This document shows, piece by piece, positions 1-6,772 of a stretch of DNA of 7,186 nt. The notes below the pieces were generated by a model. It saw nothing but the letters and a program-made list of their open reading frames with translations, did not search any database and was not told the origin of the DNA. Source of the stretch: Clostridia bacterium. GTDB taxonomy: Bacteria; Bacillota; Clostridia; Oscillospirales; Acutalibacteraceae. The stretch's first letter is position 1. Each line of letters opens with the position of its first letter. The position numbers and the translations under genes were made by a program. Where the stretch lies: assembly GCA_017425745.1 (NCBI GenBank), contig JAFOXT010000413.1:1-7186 (forward strand), written 5' to 3'.

Positions 1-2310
1 ACAGGGATAATGGCATTTAAGCCACGCGGTCTGATAAGAAACATAGGCATAAGCAGCTGCGTGTGATTTATTGAAAGCATACTTTGCAAAATTGGACATT
101 TCATCAAAAATGTCATTTGCAGCTTTTTCGCTCACACCGTTATTAACCGCACCGACAATACCCTCTTCGGGCAGACCGTAGATAAAAATCTGACGTTCCT
201 TTTCCATTACATCAAGCTTTTTCTTGCTCATGGCACGTCTTACAAGGTCAGCACGCCCGTAGGAATAGCCCGCAAGCTTACGACAAATTTCCATAACCTG
301 CTCCTGGTAAACCATACAGCCGTAGGTAACATCAAGAATATCTCTGAGAAGCTCAGACTTATATCTTGTATCTTCAGGATGGTGTCTGTTGTGAATATAT
401 GTATCTATTGAGTCGGCAGGGCCGGGTCGGTAAAGAGAAATTACCGCAATAAGATCTTCAAGGCTCTGTGGCTTAAGACGGGTAAGAACACTGCGCATTC
501 CCGCAGATTCATACTGAAACACACCGTCTGTTCTGCCTTGAGAAAGCATTTCAAAGGTAGCTTTATCATTTACATCAATAGATTCTATATCAAAATCAGG
601 ATTTTTCTTCTTAATCATCTTTACGGCATCGTCAATAACTGTGAGTGTACGAAGACCGAGGAAATCCATTTTAAGAAGTCCCAGTTGTTCAAGTGTTGTC
701 ATTGTGAACTGAGTTACAACACTTTCATCATTTACTGCAAGGGGTACATAAGTTGCAACGGGATCTCTTGTGATTACAACACCTGCAGCGTGGGTTGAAG
801 CGTGTCTTGGCATACCTTCAACCTGACGGGCAATATTGAGAAGCTTTTCAACGCTCTCATTGGTTTCATACAAAGCACGAAGCTCCGGTGAAGTTTTAAG
901 TGCCTTATCAATTGTGATTTTAAGCTCACTCGGAATAAGCTTTGCAACCTCGTCAACGCTGTTATAAGGCATACCTAAAACTCTGCCGACATCACGTACA
1001 GCACCTCTTGCCGCCATTGTACCGAAGGTTACAATCTGCGCAACGTGGTCAGCGCCGTACTTTCTGATTACATAGTCAATTACTTCCTGACGTCTTACAT
1101 AACAAAAGTCAATATCAAAGTCCGGCATACTGACTCTTTCAGGGTTAAGAAAACGTTCAAAAAGAAGATTGTACTGCAAAGGATCTATACCCGTAATTCC
1201 GATACAGTAAGCACAAAGTGAGCCTGCACCCGAGCCTCTGCCCGGACCGACAGGAATATTTTTGCTCTTGGCATATCTTATAAAATCATGAACTATGAGG
1301 AAGTAGTCAACATAGCCCATTTTGTTTATAACCTCAAGCTCATAATTCAGTCTGTCAATGTATTTCTGAGGCGGATTATCACCCTTGTGCATTGAAAGTC
1401 CGTAGAAGCACTGATTCTTGAAATATTCGAAGTGATCCATATTGTTCGGCACTTCAAAATGAGGAAGCTTTGTGTTGCCGAATTCAAACTCAACGTTGCA
1501 CATATCAGCAATCTTTTTTGTGTTTTCAATTGCTTCAGGAACTGCAGAAAACAGCTCAAGCATTTCCTCTTCTCTTTTTACATAAAACTCATCTGTACTG
1601 AATTCAAGTCCCGTTTCTTCACCGAGAACGTGGTTAGTCTGAATACAGATAAGCACCTGCTGAACTGATGAATCTTCCTTTTTAATATAGTGTGCGTCGT
1701 TTGTTGCTACAAGAGGTATACCGGTTTCTCTTGAAAGACGGACAATATCAGAGAAAATATCAAGCTCTTCTCTGAGTCCGTGATTCTGCACCTCAAGATA
1801 ATAATTACCTTCACCAAACAAATCACGGTACCACAAAGCAGTTTCTTTTGCTTTTTCATACTCACCCTTTAAAAGCAGCTGCGGAATTTCACCTGCAAGA
1901 CAGGCTGAAAGAGCAATAAGACCCTCGTGATGCTTTTGAAGAAGCTCTCTGTCAATTCTCGGTTTGGTATAAAAACCTTCAGTGAAGCCAAGGCTCACCA
2001 TTTTTATAAGGTTTTCATAGCCTTTATTGTTTTTGCAAAGGAGAACAAGGTGATATCTTTCACTGTCAAGACCGTGCACCTTATCGTGTCTCGTTCTCTG
2101 TGCAACATAACACTCACAGCCGATTATAGGCTTAACACCTTTTTCCTTGGCCGCTTTATAAAAATCAACGGCACCGTACATAACACCGTGGTCAGTTATA
2201 GCAACACTGTCCTGACCCAGCTCCTTTACTCGGTCCATAAGGCTGCCGATTCTGCAGGCGCCGTCAAGAAGACTGTACTCTGTATGAAGATGCAGATGGG
2301 TAAAAGACAT
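1..2310 (-). CDS. dnaE: DNA polymerase III subunit alpha (DnaE), 3' end beyond the window
   Basis: This is the catalytic subunit of the replicative DNA polymerase, which adds dNTPs to a primed template. The frame is open from the ATG at 2310 to the window edge (770 codons), against about 1,100-1,200 residues for the family, so the C-terminal part (rest of the fingers, HhH, OB fold) is missing here. Residues 1 to about 210 form a PHP domain: it opens with HLHLHTEYSLLDG (5-17) and has ITDHG (38-42), C137 and ND-AH (204-207). The palm follows, with VGPGRGSGAGS near 354-364, the catalytic PDFDIDF at 396-402 (D399 and D401) and the third carboxylate in KMDFLGLRTLT (D549). ISLYRPGP and TYGCMVYQEQV mark the fingers. 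The start is supported by AGGAGG seven bases upstream. It lies 19 bases after rqcH, so it is probably co-transcribed. In a PolC-containing Bacillota it would be the second, primer-extending polymerase; PolC is not visible here. Confidence 0.97.
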   Translation of the reverse strand, partial: MSFTHLHLHTEYSLLDGACRIGSLMDRVKELGQDSVAITDHGVMYGAVDFYKAAKEKGVKPIIGCECYVAQRTRHDKVHGLDSERYHLVLLCKNNKGYENLIKMVSLGFTEGFYTKPRIDRELLQKHHEGLIALSACLAGEIPQLLLKGEYEKAKETALWYRDLFGEGNYYLEVQNHGLREELDIFSDIVRLSRETGIPLVATNDAHYIKKEDSSVQQVLICIQTNHVLGEETGLEFSTDEFYVKREEEMLELFSAVPEAIENTKKIADMCNVEFEFGNTKLPHFEVPNNMDHFEYFKNQCFYGLSMHKGDNPPQKYIDRLNYELEVINKMGYVDYFLIVHDFIRYAKSKNIPVGPGRGSGAGSLCAYCIGITGIDPLQYNLLFERFLNPERVSMPDFDIDFCYVRRQEVIDYVIRKYGADHVAQIVTFGTMAARGAVRDVGRVLGMPYNSVDEVAKLIPSELKITIDKALKTSPELRALYETNESVEKLLNIARQVEGMPRHASTHAAGVVITRDPVATYVPLAVNDESVVTQFTMTTLEQLGLLKMDFLGLRTLTVIDDAVKMIKKKNPDFDIESIDVNDKATFEMLSQGRTDGVFQYESAGMRSVLTRLKPQSLEDLIAVISLYRPGPADSIDTYIHNRHHPEDTRYKSELLRDILDVTYGCMVYQEQVMEICRKLAGYSYGRADLVRRAMSKKKLDVMEKERQIFIYGLPEEGIVGAVNNGVSEKAANDIFDEMSNFAKYAFNKSHAAAYAYVSYQTAWLKCHYPC

Positions 2311-2317
2311 AATTTCT

Positions 2318-2323
2318 CCTCCT
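2318..2323 (-). promoter_or_regulatory. Shine-Dalgarno of dnaE
   Basis: A perfect AGGAGG on the minus strand, seven bases before the dnaE ATG at 2310. It fixes the start and lies in the 19-base gap after the rqcH stop, so dnaE can be initiated efficiently even if translation of the broken upstream gene fails. Confidence 0.85.
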
Positions 2324-2329
2324 TTTCTT

Positions 2330-3151
2330 TTATTTTACTCTCATATTTTCAACTGCTTCCTTGTCGGGAATTACGTTGATTGAGTAGTATTCGTGATAAA
2401 TTACCATACCGGCTTTTGCACCGTTAGGCTTTTTAAGAGCTTTCACTCTTGTATAGTCAACTGTTACGATTGAGGATTCTCTTGCCTTACTGTGATAAGC
2501 CGCAATTACTGCAGCCTCTTCAATAGCTTCATCAGAAATTTCTCTGCCGTCACCGAAAATGATTACGTGTGAACCGGGAATTTTCTGTGTGTGAAGCCAC
2601 ATATCACTTTTAGATGCAACCTTAAGAGAAAGCTTATCGTTCTGCACATTGTTTCTGCCTACAAGAACTCTGAAGCCGTCTGATGTTCTGAATTCAATGG
2701 GTGGAAGCTCTTTTGGCTGCTTTTGCTTTTTGCCTTTTGTATTTTTTATATATCCGCCGTCTGAAAGCTCCATTCTGATTGCAGAAATTTCGCTGTCAGT
2801 ATCAGCACGGGAAATTTCGTCAAGCACCGATTCAAGATAAATAAGCTCATCTTCACCGTCAGCGATAAGCTTTGTAAGCATCTGCTCGGCTGTCTGCGCT
2901 TTTCTGTATTCCTTGTAATATTTCTTCTGATTTTCAGTAGGGCTGAGTGCAGGATCGCAGGGAATTTTTATAATTTTACAATCGTCATAATAGTTCTGCA
3001 CCTCATAGAAGGATGTACCCTTCTGAAGCTGATAAAGATTTGCAACAATAAGCTCACCGTAAAGCTTCAGTTGCTCTCTGTCAGCGCATTTTTTAAGTTC
3101 TTCACGTTGAATCTGAAGCTTTCTTGCTGTTCGTTCAACAAGATTTGTCAT
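2330..3151 (-). CDS. rqcH: RqcH C-terminal fragment (coiled coil and NFACT-R) as read without correction
   Basis: From the first in-frame ATG (3151) this frame gives 273 residues: a charged helical stretch, a Lys-rich linker (KGKKQKQPK) and the NFACT-R domain with RTSDGF (155-160), VGRNNVQND and WLHTQKIPGSHVII (186-198). The reading frame stays open upstream of the ATG to the frameshift near 3355 and encodes recognisable family sequence there, for example GFYALITAEGKPKDLSYID. The ATG is therefore an internal methionine, not a natural start. No convincing Shine-Dalgarno lies in front of it; the nearest AGAGG is about 20 bases away. Confidence 0.75.
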   Translation of the reverse strand: MTNLVERTARKLQIQREELKKCADREQLKLYGELIVANLYQLQKGTSFYEVQNYYDDCKIIKIPCDPALSPTENQKKYYKEYRKAQTAEQMLTKLIADGEDELIYLESVLDEISRADTDSEISAIRMELSDGGYIKNTKGKKQKQPKELPPIEFRTSDGFRVLVGRNNVQNDKLSLKVASKSDMWLHTQKIPGSHVIIFGDGREISDEAIEEAAVIAAYHSKARESSIVTVDYTRVKALKKPNGAKAGMVIYHEYYSINVIPDKEAVENMRVK

Positions 3152-3249
3152 TAATTTTATAAGCTCGTGACCTCTGTGATTAATACGGTTTATTCTGTCT
3201 CTTTCATAATAAAAATCGTCAAGCAGCTCTGATGCAGAATCATATTTCT

Positions 3250-4077
3250 TTACTGTGAAGGTGTCATCGTACTGTTTAATATCAATATAAGATAAATCCT
3301 TTGGTTTACCTTCTGCAGTAATAAGTGCGTAAAACCCGTCATTTCTCTGAAGAGGTTTTTAATGTTGCTTATTTCATTTTTAAGTGAATCAAGCTGAATG
3401 CTTCCAAGTTCATTTACTGCTTCGTCACCGAAGGAAACTCTGTGAGCTATTTCACGCGCAATTATAGGTGACACACCTTCAACAGTGTTCATAATTGCAG
3501 TTGAAAGAAGCTTTACATCAAAGGAAAGAATTCTTTCCATAATAGCTCCGAGCTCATCTGTTTCAATGTTCAGCTTATCCTGCTGAGGCGGAAGCTTATA
3601 TTCAACGCCGGGTAAAATCTGTCTTACAGAAGAGGTAGCGAAATCAATACGCTTTATTGAATCAATAACTCTGCCTTCGGACATAAGAATGAAATTAGAG
3701 TGCTTACCCATAATTTCCATACAAACAGTAAGCTCAATTCTGTCACCGATTTCGTTCGTTGCATCAAAATCGATAAAGATAATTCTGTCCATCCCCTGCT
3801 GTCTTATATCCTTTATCATAGCGCCTGTAAGATACTTGCGAAGAAGCATACAGAACATAGGCGGTGTTGGAGGATTGCCTATTTTATGAGCAGTGAGATG
3901 TACCCTCGGACTGTCTGCACGGACACAGCAAAGCAGACTGTATGCACAGCCTTTACCTCTCAGTGAAAGCACAATCTCGTCCTTTGTGGGCTGATTAACC
4001 TTATCAACCCTGAGACCTACAATTACTTCCTTCAGTTCGTTTTTCAGTTTACTTAAAAATATACCGTCAAGTGCCAT
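3250..4077 (-). CDS. rqcH: RqcH N-terminal fragment (NFACT-N domain) as read without correction
   Basis: Read literally, this frame gives 275 residues. The first 240 are genuine NFACT-N sequence starting MALDGIFLSKL, including PPTPPMFCMLLRKYL (70-84), Asp97-Arg98 in GMDRIIFIDF and PGVEYKLPPQQDK. The last 35 residues are out of frame and end at a chance stop at 3250. The start has only a weak AGGT-type Shine-Dalgarno within the end of nif3, so translation probably couples to the upstream gene. If the frameshift is real, this product would lack the coiled coil and NFACT-R and probably would not support alanine tailing. Confidence 0.8.
   Translation of the reverse strand: MALDGIFLSKLKNELKEVIVGLRVDKVNQPTKDEIVLSLRGKGCAYSLLCCVRADSPRVHLTAHKIGNPPTPPMFCMLLRKYLTGAMIKDIRQQGMDRIIFIDFDATNEIGDRIELTVCMEIMGKHSNFILMSEGRVIDSIKRIDFATSSVRQILPGVEYKLPPQQDKLNIETDELGAIMERILSFDVKLLSTAIMNTVEGVSPIIAREIAHRVSFGDEAVNELGSIQLDSLKNEISNIKNLFREMTGFTHLLLQKVNQRIYLILILNSTMTPSQ
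3353..3363 (-). other. Frameshift site in the rqcH A-run
   Basis: On the minus strand the site reads ATTAAAAACCT. The upstream frame reads ATT AAA AAC and then leaves the family sequence. Restoring a sixth A gives ATT AAA AAA CCT, after which the frame continues as a normal NFACT protein to 2330. The sequence fits a one-base loss in a homopolymer. It is not a canonical bacterial slippery heptamer such as A AAA AAG, so programmed frameshifting is less likely. Confidence 0.8.
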
Positions 4078-4080
4078 AAA

Positions 4081-4845
4081 TTATTTACCTGCAAATTCTA
4101 CGGGATTTGTTTCATCAAGAAGAATTACATCAGCTTCAAGGAATTTATCAGAAAGAAGCTGCTGAAGCTTGTTCATAACGGGCTTTTCTGTTTCATAGTG
4201 ACCTGCAACAACAAGATTTATGCCCATATCTCTTGCAATTAAAAGCTCGTGGTGCTTAACCTCGCCTGTAACATATGTATCTGCACCCATATTAACAGCT
4301 TCAAAGAAGAAATCGAAAGCTGAGCCACCGCAAACAGCAACCTTTTTAACTTTCTTTCCGCCTTTTACAAATCTGCATACTGTATTAAGCTTTTCTGCAA
4401 CTGTATTAGTGAATTCTTCAATTGAAGTTTCAGCAACGTCACCTATTCTTGCCATAGGCACCTTACATTCCTCTGCAGGTACACCCTCAGCATTTTCAAT
4501 ACCGAGAATTTCACAAAGCACATCGTTTACGCCGCCTTCTGCACAGTCGAGACAAGTATGGGCACTGATAACACTTATGCCCGCTGAAGCTGCTTCAAAA
4601 GCAAGGTTACCCTTGGTGAAGCTTTTCTGTGCTGAAAAAATAATCGGATGATGCGTAACAATCATATCAGCCTTGTGAGCCTTGGCAGAATCAACCGTCA
4701 TCATAGAAGCATCAAGACATACGCCGATTTTTTTAACCTCTTTATCCATATCACCTACAAGAAGACCGCAGTTATCCCAATCACACTGCAAGCCGTAGGG
4801 TGAAACTTCGTTTATATAGTCATATATATTTTTAACCTTAATCAT
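4081..4845 (-). CDS. Nif3-like dinuclear metal centre protein (YbgI/YqfO family)
   Basis: A member of the Nif3/DUF34 family: cytoplasmic proteins that form toroidal hexamers with a two-metal site in each subunit. The biochemical role is still uncertain; a GTP cyclohydrolase type I-like annotation is common but weakly founded. The 254 residues match the short form (E. coli YbgI about 247) and lack the PII-like insert of B. subtilis YqfO. Visible motifs are WDNCGLLVG (23-31), THHP (64-67), SAHTCLD (94-100) and GHYETE (215-220). They supply the expected ligands His65, His66, Asp100, His216 and Glu220, so the metal site looks complete. The ATG overlaps the trmK stop as ATGA (4842-4845) and is preceded by GGGAGG five bases upstream, indicating translational coupling. 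The neighbouring trmK gene is a widely conserved partner in Bacillota. Confidence 0.95.
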   Translation of the reverse strand: MIKVKNIYDYINEVSPYGLQCDWDNCGLLVGDMDKEVKKIGVCLDASMMTVDSAKAHKADMIVTHHPIIFSAQKSFTKGNLAFEAASAGISVISAHTCLDCAEGGVNDVLCEILGIENAEGVPAEECKVPMARIGDVAETSIEEFTNTVAEKLNTVCRFVKGGKKVKKVAVCGGSAFDFFFEAVNMGADTYVTGEVKHHELLIARDMGINLVVAGHYETEKPVMNKLQQLLSDKFLEADVILLDETNPVEFAGK

Positions 4846-5531
4846 TGTGTCCTCCCGATTAAAGTGTTAATTTCAAAAATAATTTTCTCTAAACCGTCTT
4901 CATCGCTAACACCAGCATTTTTCTGTGCGCAGTATTTCTTATTAAGAGAATTCAGAGTTTTATCTATGTATTTCATTGAAAGCTCATCGCTGTTTTTTAT
5001 AAGCTCACCTACATAGTAATAAGCTTTACTTTTTTCAGCTTTATTGCCTGTATATTCCGCTGAAATTGCCACGTAAAGACGTTTTCCGTCTGTTGATGCA
5101 ACTTCTCTTCTAATCTCAAAGCCGTTCTCACAAAGCCATTTTCTGAGCGTTTCGGCGTGTGTCATAGGCTGAGCTATTATTTGCACCTTTTCGTTTTTCA
5201 CCCAAGGTGCTTTTTCAAGTATTTCAGATATAAGAATACCACCCATACCTGCAATAACAATGTCATCTGCAGAGTTTTCGGGAATATTCTGCAAGCCGTC
5301 TGAAAGTATAAGTGTAACCTTGTCTGTTATACCGCAGTCAATAAGGGTCTGTCTTGCGTTTTCAAGAGGACCTTTGTTTATATCGGAAGCAATTGCTTTT
5401 TCAATTATTCCGTTTTCCATAAGATAAGCCACAACATAAGCGTGGTCAGTACCAACATCGGCAACTGTGCTCCCTTTTCTTACAAGTGAAGCCACCGATA
5501 AAAGCCGACTGTCAAGTTTAATCTTTCCCAT
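4842..5531 (-). CDS. trmK: tRNA (adenine(22)-N(1))-methyltransferase TrmK
   Basis: A SAM-dependent enzyme that methylates N1 of adenine 22 in the D-loop of bacterial tRNAs. From the ATG at 5531 it has 229 residues, close to B. subtilis TrmK (YqfN). Residues 1 to about 165 form a Rossmann methyltransferase with DVGTDHAYV (25-33, SAM motif I), an acidic SD pair after strand 2 (49-50), IAGMGG (93-98) and AQPMTHAETLRKWL (120-133), the equivalent of the family's QPN motif. A helical, lysine-rich tail (about 170-229) matches the C-terminal coiled coil that helps bind tRNA. I chose the ATG at 5531 because AGAGG stands five bases upstream and the KLDSRLLSVASLV beginning then aligns with the family N-terminus. 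A longer in-frame GTG start at 5558 would lie inside the terminator hairpin. The stop overlaps the start of the Nif3-family gene. Confidence 0.94.
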   Translation of the reverse strand: MGKIKLDSRLLSVASLVRKGSTVADVGTDHAYVVAYLMENGIIEKAIASDINKGPLENARQTLIDCGITDKVTLILSDGLQNIPENSADDIVIAGMGGILISEILEKAPWVKNEKVQIIAQPMTHAETLRKWLCENGFEIRREVASTDGKRLYVAISAEYTGNKAEKSKAYYYVGELIKNSDELSMKYIDKTLNSLNKKYCAQKNAGVSDEDGLEKIIFEINTLIGRTQ

Positions 5532-5536
5532 AATTA

Positions 5537-5541
5537 CCTCT
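5537..5541 (-). promoter_or_regulatory. Shine-Dalgarno deciding the trmK start
   Basis: AGAGG on the minus strand, five bases before the ATG at 5531 and just after the terminator T-tract. It favours this ATG over the GTG at 5558, which has no such site and lies in the hairpin. Confidence 0.7.
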
Positions 5542-5544
5542 TTT

Positions 5545-5577
5545 AAAAAATGAGCCACCGATTTGACGGCGGCTCAT
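5545..5577 (-). terminator. Rho-independent terminator after the DUF1858 gene
   Basis: On the minus strand, arm ATGAGCCGCC (5577-5568) pairs with GGTGGCTCAT (5559-5550) over 10 base pairs with a single G-U, around an 8-base loop. The second arm runs into six T's (5550-5545). There is no matching T-tract for the plus strand, so it acts in the direction of the genes. It starts 8 bases after the DUF1858 stop and ends a few bases before the trmK ribosome-binding site. It therefore separates the transketolase/DUF1858 unit from the trmK-nif3-rqcH-dnaE unit, or attenuates read-through between them. Confidence 0.85.
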
Positions 5578-5585
5578 AAATAAGC

Positions 5586-5789
5586 TTACTTTGAAGCGAG
5601 ATATTCGTTTACTCTCTGAAGAAGAGAATCAACATCAACGCCGTGAACTGCACAAGCCTCTTCTACAGTTTCACCTCTTGAAGCAGGGCAACCGAGACAA
5701 TGCATTCCCATTTCAAAGAAGAACATTGCTGTGCCGGCATCAGCTTCAAGAATATCGCCGATAAGCATATCTTTTGTGATTTCTTTCAT
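5586..5789 (-). CDS. DUF1858 domain protein with CxxC motif
   Basis: A 67-residue protein consisting of one DUF1858 domain, the family also described as a hybrid-cluster-protein-associated redox disulfide domain. It opens MKEITKDMLIGDIL and carries HCLGCPAS, with Cys31 and Cys34 forming a CxxC, in the usual place after a short helix ending FFFEMGM. Cys46 is an additional cysteine. The fold and the cysteine pair suggest thiol redox or metal binding, but no reaction has been established for the stand-alone form. It has no signal peptide or membrane segment. AAAGGA lies 11 bases before the ATG, a slightly long spacing. It sits 33 bases after the transketolase C-subunit gene and directly before a terminator, so it is probably the last gene of that unit. 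No hybrid-cluster protein gene is present here. Confidence 0.88.
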   Translation of the reverse strand: MKEITKDMLIGDILEADAGTAMFFFEMGMHCLGCPASRGETVEEACAVHGVDVDSLLQRVNEYLASK

Positions 5790-5822
5790 CCGAAAAAACC
5801 GTCCTTTCGAATTATTTGTAAT

Positions 5823-6770
5823 TTATTTTTTAAGAGAAACAGCTTTCTTAGCTTTTTCTGCAATATGCTCAGCATCAAGGCCGTAAATTTTGAGAAGCTC
5901 AAGAGCGGGACCTGACTTACCAAAGGTATCTTCAACACCGAGACGAACAACGGGAACAGGATATTCTTCACTGAGAGCTTCGCAAACAGCACCGCCGAGA
6001 CCGCCGATTACATTGTGTTCTTCAGCAGTTACAATTGCGCCTGTTTCCTTTGCAGCCTTAACAAGGATTTCCTTGTCGATAGGCTTGATTGTGTGGATAT
6101 TGATAACTCTTGCGTCAATACCGTCAGCCTTAAGCATTTCTGCAGCCTCAAGAGCAGGAGCAACCATAAGACCGGTAGCTACGATTGTAACGTCATTACC
6201 GCCTTTAAGCTCAACGCCCTTACCGATTTCGAACTTGTAGTCCTCAGCATTTACTCTGGGCACTGCAAGTCTGCCGAAACGCATATAAACGGGACCGTCA
6301 AAATCAGCAGCTGCGTGTACAGCCTGAATTGCTTCAATATCGTCAGCAGGGTTAATGATAACCATACCGGGAATTGAACGCATAAGAGCAATATCTTCAC
6401 AGCACTGATGGCTTGCACCGTCTTCACCAACAGAAATACCTGCGTGTGTTGCACCGATTTTTACGTTAAGCTTGGGATAAGCAATTGAGTTTCTTACCTG
6501 CTCAAAAGCTCTGCCCGCAGCAAACATAGCGAATGATGAAGCGAATACTGTATAGCCTGAGGTTGCAAGACCGGCAGCAATACCCATCATATTACCTTCT
6601 GCGATACCGCAGTCGATAAACTTTTCAGGGAATTCCTTTTTGAAAGTGATTGTCTTTGTAGCCTTTGCAAGGTCTGCGTCAAGCACAAGAATATCGTCTC
6701 TTGATGCACCGAGTTCCTTAAGAGCTTTACCGTATGCATCTCTTGTTGCACATTTAATTACATCAGCCAT
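5823..6770 (-). CDS. Transketolase C-terminal subunit (Pyr and C-terminal domains)
   Basis: The second half of a split transketolase. With the N-terminal subunit it moves two-carbon ketol units between sugar phosphates in the non-oxidative pentose phosphate pathway, using thiamine diphosphate. The 315 residues are a full-length example of this subunit type. Residues 1 to about 170 form the pyrimidine-binding domain. CGIAEGNMMGIAAGLA (54-69) contains Glu58, the conserved glutamate that activates the cofactor's aminopyrimidine ring. THAGISVGEDGASHQ (108-122) is the substrate loop, in which Asp117 and His121 correspond to sugar- and phosphate-binding positions of transketolase. Residues about 190-305 form the C-terminal transketolase domain with IVTAEEHNVIGGLGGAV. 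Its ATG follows the N-subunit stop by 2 bases, with GGAGGTG overlapping the end of that gene, so the two subunits are probably made in coupled, near-equal amounts. A DXS-like enzyme is less likely given the split form and the GEDG loop. Confidence 0.95.
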   Translation of the reverse strand: MADVIKCATRDAYGKALKELGASRDDILVLDADLAKATKTITFKKEFPEKFIDCGIAEGNMMGIAAGLATSGYTVFASSFAMFAAGRAFEQVRNSIAYPKLNVKIGATHAGISVGEDGASHQCCEDIALMRSIPGMVIINPADDIEAIQAVHAAADFDGPVYMRFGRLAVPRVNAEDYKFEIGKGVELKGGNDVTIVATGLMVAPALEAAEMLKADGIDARVINIHTIKPIDKEILVKAAKETGAIVTAEEHNVIGGLGGAVCEALSEEYPVPVVRLGVEDTFGKSGPALELLKIYGLDAEHIAEKAKKAVSLKK

Positions 6771-6772
6771 AA

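Larger units (their letters stand above)
2330..4077 (-). pseudogene. rqcH: Rqc2 homolog RqcH (NFACT/FbpA family), disrupted by a one-base frameshift
   Basis: RqcH binds the 50S subunit carrying a stalled peptidyl-tRNA and recruits tRNA-Ala to add a C-terminal alanine tail that marks the nascent chain for degradation; older literature calls the family fibronectin-binding protein FbpA. The N-terminal half reads in one frame from ATG 4077 to codon 240. The rest reads in another frame from about 3355 to the TAA at 2330. Adding one A to the minus-strand run at 3360-3356 joins them into about 582 residues, close to the roughly 570 of the Bacillus subtilis protein. Reconstructed order: NFACT-N (1 to about 220) with the Asp97-Arg98 pair known to matter for tRNA recruitment, helical and coiled-coil middle (about 290-430), basic linker, then NFACT-R (about 465-560) with SDGF, VGRNN and WLHTQKIPGSHVII. 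The gene starts 3 bases after the nif3 stop and precedes dnaE by 19 bases. The break may be a real mutation or a sequencing/assembly indel; intact reading on both sides favours a recent event or an error. Confidence 0.9.

Noticed and set aside
1927..2379. A 150-codon plus-strand open frame opposite the start of dnaE
   Set aside because: It lies antisense to the strongly conserved PHP domain and crosses the dnaE start and the rqcH end. Its product resembles no family I know and its openness follows from the codon composition of dnaE.
3250..4077. Programmed -1 frameshifting as the way RqcH is made
   Set aside because: The site T AAA AAC lacks a canonical bacterial slippery heptamer, and RqcH is not known to use frameshifting. 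A one-base indel explains it more simply.
4220..4651. A 143-codon plus-strand open frame opposite the Nif3-family gene
   Set aside because: It is fully antisense to a clear family member, its translation is low-complexity Ser/Thr/Pro-rich, and no ribosome-binding site or promoter supports it.
4811..4833. A run of alternating TA that resembles a -10 element
   Set aside because: It encodes the KNIYDYIN segment of the Nif3-family N-terminus in the expected place, and no partner -35 element was seen.
5890..6377. Overlapping plus-strand open frames opposite the transketolase C-subunit
   Set aside because: They are shadows of a conserved gene with no recognisable product, and they overlap each other in different frames.
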